Positions 5,812 through 9,419 of a stretch of DNA of 9,419 bases are shown in pieces. Position numbers and translations under genes: made by a program. Source of the DNA: Cyanobacteria bacterium Co-bin13 (GTDB taxonomy: Bacteria; Cyanobacteriota; Cyanobacteriia; Phormidesmidales; Phormidesmidaceae); contig JACVRP010000116.1 of the NCBI GenBank assembly GCA_014534385.1, positions 1 to 9,419 on the forward strand, read 5' to 3'. A model generated the notes under the pieces. It had not been told where the DNA came from, made no database searches, and worked only from the letters and a program-made list of their open reading frames with translations. Each line of letters starts with the position of its first letter. Within the stretch, counting starts at the first letter, position 1.

Positions 5812-6516
5812 GTGAATCTGGCCTCTCTGTCTTTTTTTCAAACTCTCCGTAGTCCCAGCCGACAGTTTGCTGTTATCGGCCTAGGGCGGTTTGGTCGGGC
5901 AGTTTGCGGCACGCTCCACAGCATGGGGTATGAGGTGCTGGGCATCGACTCCGACGAGCGGCGGGTAGCCCAAGCCTTAACTGACCAGATTGCGGCCCAC
6001 GCGGTGCAGCTTGACTCAACCCAACCAAGCGCACTTAAAGAAGCGGGAATTCCAGATTTTGACACCGTGATTGTGGCTATTGGCAACTATGTCGAAGAGA
6101 GCGTGATCACAACGCTCAATGCCAAGGAAGCCGGCGTTCCCCACGTGGTTGCTAAGGCTTCCTCAGAAATTCACGTCAAGCTATTGAGGCGGGTAGGGGC
6201 CGATCATGTTGTTTTCCCAGAACATGAGATGGGCTGTGAGCTGGCTCGCTCGCTGACTCGGCCTAATATTTTGGAGCGCTTTGAAATCGATCCAGAAAAC
6301 AGCATTGTGGAGGTGATTGTGCCTCAGGCTTTTCACCAGAAGACGATTGTAGAGTTGGACCTGCGCAACAAGTATGGTCTAACGCTGCTGGCCGTAAGCC
6401 AGGAAAGCAACCCTGGCAAGTTTGAGATCAACCCCAGCCCCGTAGCGCGGCTGCGGGCTGGTTCAGTGATGGTTGTGATTGGCAGCAATAAGGGAATCGA
6501 TCGTCTACCGGTATAG
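5812..6516 (+). CDS. ktrA: TrkA/KtrA-family potassium channel regulatory subunit
   Basis: Cytoplasmic RCK-domain protein that binds nucleotide and gates a membrane K+ (K+/Na+ symport) subunit such as KtrB. The 234-residue product has an N-terminal Rossmann RCK domain: VIGLGRFGRAV with GLGRFG at 23-28, and the acidic residue Asp46 ending the second strand (EVLGID). A smaller TrkA_C domain spans about 155-234. The size matches single-unit KtrA rather than the double-length TrkA. The start is GTG at 5812: an overlapping ATG at 5810 is followed at once by TGA, and AAGGA at 5797-5801 lies ten bases before the GTG. The membrane partner ktrB is not in the window. anmK follows 22 bases later and is probably cotranscribed, though no functional link is obvious. 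KtrA rather than another RCK protein is judged from size and sequence character. Confidence 0.85.
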   Translation: MNLASLSFFQTLRSPSRQFAVIGLGRFGRAVCGTLHSMGYEVLGIDSDERRVAQALTDQIAAHAVQLDSTQPSALKEAGIPDFDTVIVAIGNYVEESVITTLNAKEAGVPHVVAKASSEIHVKLLRRVGADHVVFPEHEMGCELARSLTRPNILERFEIDPENSIVEVIVPQAFHQKTIVELDLRNKYGLTLLAVSQESNPGKFEINPSPVARLRAGSVMVVIGSNKGIDRLPV

Positions 6517-6538
6517 TCGTTTTGGCCAAGGAGACCCA

Positions 6539-7732
6539 ATGCGAGTTATTGGACTAATCAGCGGTACGTCTGCAGACGGCATTGATGCGGCGCTAGTGGA
6601 GATTTCTGGTCAGGGCTATCGCCTTGCCTGGTCGTTTTTGGGGGGGCTGATGCTGCCCTACTCGCCGGATGTGCGATCGCACATCCTCTCAGTGGCCTCT
6701 GGTCAGCCCCTCTCGGTTGCCGATCTGGCTGACCTCGACGATGCGATCGCCCGCGCCTTTGCCGCAGCTGCCCAGCAGCTACAGGCTCAGTACGGGGCTG
6801 CTGATCTGGTAGCCTCCCACGGCCAGACTGTGTTTCACCGTCCACCCCAGGGAAGCCAGCTAGGCTACAGCCTACAGCTGGGCCGGGGAGAAGAAATTGC
6901 CGCACTCAGCGGGCTTCCAACCGTGAGCAATTTTCGTCAGGCCGATCTAGCCGCAGGGGGTCACGGTGCGCCCTTGGTGCCCCCAGTTGATGCCTGCCTG
7001 CTGAGCCATCCCAACCGTAGCCGCTGCGTGCAGAATATTGGCGGCATTGGTAACGTTGCCTACCTGTCTAGGGGCAGCGCCGACGAAGTCAGCCTGCCCC
7101 CCGTCCTCGGGTGGGATACCGGGCCGGGCAATAGCCTCCTCGACATTGCTGTTCAAGGGCTCTCGGGCGGGCAACTCACCTATGACCGAGACGGAGCCTG
7201 GGCTGCCCAGGGGACCCCTTGTCAACCGCTGGTGCAGCAGTGGCTAGCCCACCCTTTTTTCCAGATCCCCCCTCCTAAATCGACTGGACGGGAGCTGTTT
7301 GGCTGGACCTACCTAGAAAACTGCCGCCAAGATGCCCAGGAGCACAGCCTGTCAGACGCCGACTTTTTGGCTACCCTGACAGAGTTTACGGCAGCTTCCA
7401 TCGCAGATAATTACCGGCGCTTTCTGCCAGCGCTGCCGGATGAGGTGCTGCTGTGCGGCGGCGGCAGCCACAACCGCCTGCTGCATCGTCGTCTGCAGGC
7501 CCATCTGGACCCTATTCCCGTGATTACCACCGACGAGGCTGGGGTACCTGCCGACTTTAAAGAGGCCATTGCCTTTGCGGTGCTAGGATTTTGGCGTTGG
7601 CAGGGAGTTTCTGGCAACCTGCCAGCGGTAACAGGAGCTAGGCGAAACCAGCTCCTGGGAGATATTCACCTGGGAAATGCTTCTCAGCCTTCCCGCAACA
7701 GCCTACGGCAACCCCAAAGCCTAGCAGACTGA
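6539..7732 (+). CDS. anmK: anhydro-N-acetylmuramic acid kinase
   Basis: AnmK opens and phosphorylates 1,6-anhydro-N-acetylmuramic acid with ATP to give MurNAc-6-phosphate, a cytoplasmic step of peptidoglycan recycling. The 397-residue product shows the family motifs in order: GLISGTSADGID at 5-16 (phosphate loop), SHGQTVFH at 93-100, NFRQADLAAGGHGAPLVP at 131-148, QNIGGIGNV at 165-173, WDTGPGN at 192-198, KSTGRELF at 247-254, and the second nucleotide-binding glycine run LCGGGSHN at 305-312. The start at 6539 is fixed by AAGGAG (6528-6533) with a 5-base spacer and by the MRVIGLISGT N-terminus. The frame is also open 20 codons upstream, into the end of ktrA, but those residues are not family-like. 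The last 20 or so residues (from about 378) are a polar tail of unknown importance. It lies 22 bases behind ktrA. Confidence 0.95.
   Translation: MRVIGLISGTSADGIDAALVEISGQGYRLAWSFLGGLMLPYSPDVRSHILSVASGQPLSVADLADLDDAIARAFAAAAQQLQAQYGAADLVASHGQTVFHRPPQGSQLGYSLQLGRGEEIAALSGLPTVSNFRQADLAAGGHGAPLVPPVDACLLSHPNRSRCVQNIGGIGNVAYLSRGSADEVSLPPVLGWDTGPGNSLLDIAVQGLSGGQLTYDRDGAWAAQGTPCQPLVQQWLAHPFFQIPPPKSTGRELFGWTYLENCRQDAQEHSLSDADFLATLTEFTAASIADNYRRFLPALPDEVLLCGGGSHNRLLHRRLQAHLDPIPVITTDEAGVPADFKEAIAFAVLGFWRWQGVSGNLPAVTGARRNQLLGDIHLGNASQPSRNSLRQPQSLAD
6673..6680. repeat. HIP1 octamer GCGATCGC
   Basis: Perfect HIP1 copy inside anmK, within the longer palindrome GATGTGCGATCGCACATC (6669-6686). Confidence 0.9.
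6743..6750. repeat. HIP1 octamer GCGATCGC
   Basis: Second perfect HIP1 copy in anmK, 70 bases after the previous one. Confidence 0.9.
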
Positions 7733-7771
7733 AGCTGCCGGGCCTCTACCCAGAGCTGCCAATCCAGCCGA

Positions 7772-7800
7772 TTACCGGCAAGAGCGCGTATTCTTATTTT
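7772..7800 (+). promoter_or_regulatory. candidate promoter for the gene at 7870
   Basis: TTACCG (7772-7777), a 17-base spacer and TATTTT (7795-7800) form a weak sigma-70-like pair in the 137-base gap after anmK. An alternative -10, TATTCT, lies at 7789. I see no terminator after anmK, so read-through from ktrA-anmK is also possible. Confidence 0.3.
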
Positions 7801-7869
7801 AAAAGAGACACACAGCTCCATCTATGGGAACACTAGTCCTATCGCGATTGATTGCTCAGGGAGCACCTC

Positions 7870-8322
7870 GTGGTTCATAGTTTTTTAGTTGAACCAGGGC
7901 GTTGGACGCTGCAGGGAAGTTGGCTAGAGCGTGATAGCTTACCGATTCCTGTAAAAGGAAAGATTTTGGTTGCCTGGAGTCGTGACGACTGGTTCACTAT
8001 GGTCATGAAGCTGATTTTTCCAGAAAGCGCTCTGGAAGAAATTGCCCAGCAGTATCGGGGCCGCTTGACCAGTGGTGATCGGCAGTATACATTTGTACTG
8101 CAGCACAGTTTGCTGGGCCGAGTTGAGGGGGAAGGTTGGGTGGCCCCTGATTCGATTATTCAGCGCTACTGGGCTCTAGGTGATCGACAACGGCGAACTG
8201 GCTTTGAAACCCTCTACCGTCTGGACGAGGAGCGCTACCACCTTTCCAGTGGGATTATGACCGGACACTACCTTACCAGTGCTATGGAGGCAACTCTGCA
8301 GCGGCAGGCCATTTCCCTTTAA
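7870..8322 (+). CDS. protein of unknown function, probably cyanobacterium-specific
   Basis: A 150-residue product of no recognised family. The start is decided by AGGGAG (7858-7863) six bases before GTG 7870, giving MVHSFLVEPGRW. A TTG at 7852 is in frame directly after a TGA, but it would place the ribosome site inside the coding sequence. The protein has no signal peptide, membrane span or cysteine. It is rich in alternating hydrophobic/polar stretches (SFLVEPGRWTLQGSWLE, KILVAWSRDDWFTMVMKLIF, YTFVLQHSLLGRVEGEGWV) that suggest a compact beta-rich fold, with one likely helix (PESALEEIAQQY, 51-62). It ends in HLSSGIMTGHYLTSAMEATLQ. Tryptophan and tyrosine content is high. Codon use resembles its neighbours. 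The protein character and strong ribosome site support a real gene; the function is unknown, and a lipocalin-like barrel would be only a guess. Confidence 0.8.
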   Translation: MVHSFLVEPGRWTLQGSWLERDSLPIPVKGKILVAWSRDDWFTMVMKLIFPESALEEIAQQYRGRLTSGDRQYTFVLQHSLLGRVEGEGWVAPDSIIQRYWALGDRQRRTGFETLYRLDEERYHLSSGIMTGHYLTSAMEATLQRQAISL

Positions 8323-8357
8323 GCGGCAAATTCTGTCAGGTAGCTAAATTGGTGAAT

Positions 8358-8416
8358 GGGAGGTTTTCTCCCTCCTGGGAACTCTAAGGAGAAAGGAGAA
8401 CCTGCTCTTTAAGCAG
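8358..8416 (+). other. cluster of overlapping inverted repeats after the 7870 gene
   Basis: GGGAGG/CCCTCC (8358-8363 and 8370-8375) is a 6-bp hairpin. The same bases can instead pair in a longer stem, 8361-8376 with 8387-8403 (AGGTTTTCT with GGAGAACCT plus TCCT with AGGA, about 13 pairs including wobbles). CTGCT/AGCAG (8402-8406 and 8412-8416) is a third small hairpin. No T tract follows, so this is not a classical terminator, though it may protect the 3' end of the upstream mRNA. Confidence 0.4.
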
Positions 8417-8540
8417 CCTCACAGGACAGTGTTAGGCTGTCTTTGGAATTGTTTTACAGGCCATGCCGCAGACTGTCTAAAAAATTGGGGTGCACTTTGT
8501 CTGGCTACCCATTGGCTGGATTCTACATCTGCTCAGGTAG

Positions 8541-8572
8541 TGCCCCTAGGGCAACCGGGGCAGCTGCCCCGG
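8541..8572 (+). promoter_or_regulatory. adjacent GC-rich palindromes upstream of the kinase gene
   Basis: CCGGGGCAGCTGCCCCGG (8555-8572) is a perfect 18-base palindrome. One base before it lies TGCCC-CTA-GGGCA (8541-8553). GGGGCA of the palindrome can pair with the TGCCCC on either side, so alternative structures exclude each other. The cluster is 80 bases before the kinase ATG. An operator or a leader structure are both possible; no T tract follows. Nothing else in the 330-base gap 8323-8652 is recognisable apart from the inverted repeats at 8358-8416. Confidence 0.45.
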
Positions 8573-8652
8573 AGCTATGTTTCAATTGCAGAGAAACGGC
8601 ATCTACTTCGACCACCTGTAACTTCCTTGTCTGACCTGCCAAAAGTTCCCCC

Positions 8653-9419
8653 ATGCCAGATCCTAACTTTCACCACAAGCTTGGCAACCGCTATGAACTG
8701 ATCGAACCCCTGGGCCAGGGGTCAATGGGAAAGGTATACCTGGCAGAAGATGCGCTGTTGGGAAACGTTAAGGTCGCCATTAAGTTTCTCTCTCAGACGC
8801 TGCTGACGGTGAAGATGCGGGAGCGCTTCTTGCAGGAGGCCATGACCTGCGCTCAGCTAGGCCAAAAAAGCATTCACGTGGTGCGCGTCACAGATTATGG
8901 CGTGAATGACGAGAACCTCCCTTTCTACGTCATGGAGTATCTACAGGGCCAGAGCTTGAGTGATCTAATCCGGGCTCAGCCGCTGCCGATTCCTCGGTTT
9001 TTGGGTTTGACTCGCCAGATCTGCCTGGGGCTGCTGTCGGCCCATGAGGGCATTATCTTGAAGGGCAAGTCCGACCCGGTTACGATTATTCACCGCGACA
9101 TTAAACCCAGCAATATCTTGATTGTTCAAGATTCCTCTTTGGGGGAGCTGGCTAAAGTGCTGGACTTTGGCATTGCCAAGCTCATGCAGGAGGGAGCAGA
9201 TCAGACCAACTGCTTTATGGGCACACTGGCCTATGCTTCTCCAGAACAGATGGAGGGCCATGAGCTTGATAGCCGCAGCGATATCTACAGCCTGGGCATT
9301 TTGATGTTTCAGATGCTCACCGGCAAGCTGCCTCTACGGGCTAGCAACAATACCTTTGGCGGCTGGTATAAGGTTCATCAGCTGCAGATGCCCAAGCCCA
9401 TCAGTGAGCTGGCACCGAC
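8653..9419 (+). CDS. serine/threonine protein kinase (Hanks type), 3' end beyond the window
   Basis: The first 255 residues of a eukaryote-like protein kinase that phosphorylates Ser/Thr residues using ATP. All catalytic subdomains in this stretch are intact: glycine loop LGQGSMGKVY at 20-29, the ATP lysine VAIK with Lys44, helix-C Glu62, catalytic loop IHRDIKPSN at 146-154 with Asp149, DFG at 171-173, activation-segment end GTLAYASPEQ at 190-199, and the subdomain IX Asp in SDIYSLG at 209-215. An insert, ILKGKSDPVT (135-144), lies just before the catalytic loop. An active kinase is predicted. The ATG at 8653 is the first start after an in-frame TGA (8632-8634). No Shine-Dalgarno sequence is visible. 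There is no membrane segment in the part seen; the C-terminal sensing region, which would indicate its role, is outside the window. It resembles the soluble Spk kinases of cyanobacteria, but I cannot assign which one. Confidence 0.95.
   Translation, partial: MPDPNFHHKLGNRYELIEPLGQGSMGKVYLAEDALLGNVKVAIKFLSQTLLTVKMRERFLQEAMTCAQLGQKSIHVVRVTDYGVNDENLPFYVMEYLQGQSLSDLIRAQPLPIPRFLGLTRQICLGLLSAHEGIILKGKSDPVTIIHRDIKPSNILIVQDSSLGELAKVLDFGIAKLMQEGADQTNCFMGTLAYASPEQMEGHELDSRSDIYSLGILMFQMLTGKLPLRASNNTFGGWYKVHQLQMPKPISELAP

Noticed and set aside
6479..6538. Upstream extension of AnmK into ktrA
   Set aside because: The family begins at MRVIGLISGTSADG, and AAGGAG lies five bases before ATG 6539.
7824..7880. 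18-codon ORF MGTLVLSRLIAQGAPRGS overlapping the GTG start at 7870
   Set aside because: It has no ribosome-binding site and is short enough to arise by chance; a leader-peptide role has no support.
8429..8701. 90-codon frame starting GTG at 8429 and running into the kinase gene
   Set aside because: It overlaps 49 bases of the kinase in another frame, crosses the palindromes, lacks a ribosome site and has unprotein-like composition.
8653..9419. Considered whether the kinase belongs to a defence or toxin-type system with the 7870 gene
   Set aside because: The 330-base gap, separate structures and ordinary housekeeping neighbours give no support; the kinase looks like a standard cyanobacterial Spk enzyme.

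Overview
The window is cyanobacterial chromosome. The evidence is five HIP1 octamers (GCGATCGC), a GuaB3-type CBS-less IMP dehydrogenase homologue, a KtrA-like potassium-channel subunit, and the cyanobacterium-specific small RNA Yfr1 in its known setting between guaB and trxA genes. The moderately GC-rich sequence and the protein matches would suit a Leptolyngbya/Nodosilinea-like lineage, but that placement is a guess. Most of the window is core housekeeping DNA; I see no insertion sequence, phage gene, CRISPR array, tRNA or rRNA.

Left part (1-2307). A doubtful 3' gene fragment converges on surE (5'/3'-nucleotidase, minus strand). surE is divergent from pheS (phenylalanyl-tRNA synthetase alpha chain, plus strand). 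pheS has a -10-like box, a small leader hairpin and a five-codon ORF overlapping its start. A strong hairpin terminator at 2274-2307 separates pheS from the convergent LOG-family gene.

Middle part (2327-5811). Four minus-strand units run right to left: guaB3, the small RNA gene yfr1, trxA, and a long LOG-family (TIGR00730-type) nucleotide-processing protein. yfr1 was found by reading the roughly 600-base gap between guaB3 and trxA: it has a -10 box TAGAAT, a 5' hairpin with a GAAA loop, the unpaired ACTCCTCACAC core, and a perfect 11-bp terminator hairpin followed by a T tract. trxA has its own terminator, and the LOG gene appears to have its own promoter.

Right part (5812-9419). Plus-strand genes: ktrA (GTG start, K+ channel gating subunit), anmK 22 bases behind it (anhydro-N-acetylmuramic acid kinase, cell-wall recycling), a small conserved-looking protein of unknown function with a GTG start, and the first 255 codons of a Ser/Thr protein kinase that runs off the end. 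The 330-base gap before the kinase holds two inverted-repeat clusters of unknown role.

The genes cover nucleotide metabolism (surE, guaB3, LOG), translation (pheS), redox (trxA), ion homeostasis (ktrA), wall recycling (anmK) and signalling (kinase). They do not form one pathway. The most informative item is the non-coding RNA; I see no evidence for an undescribed multi-gene system.
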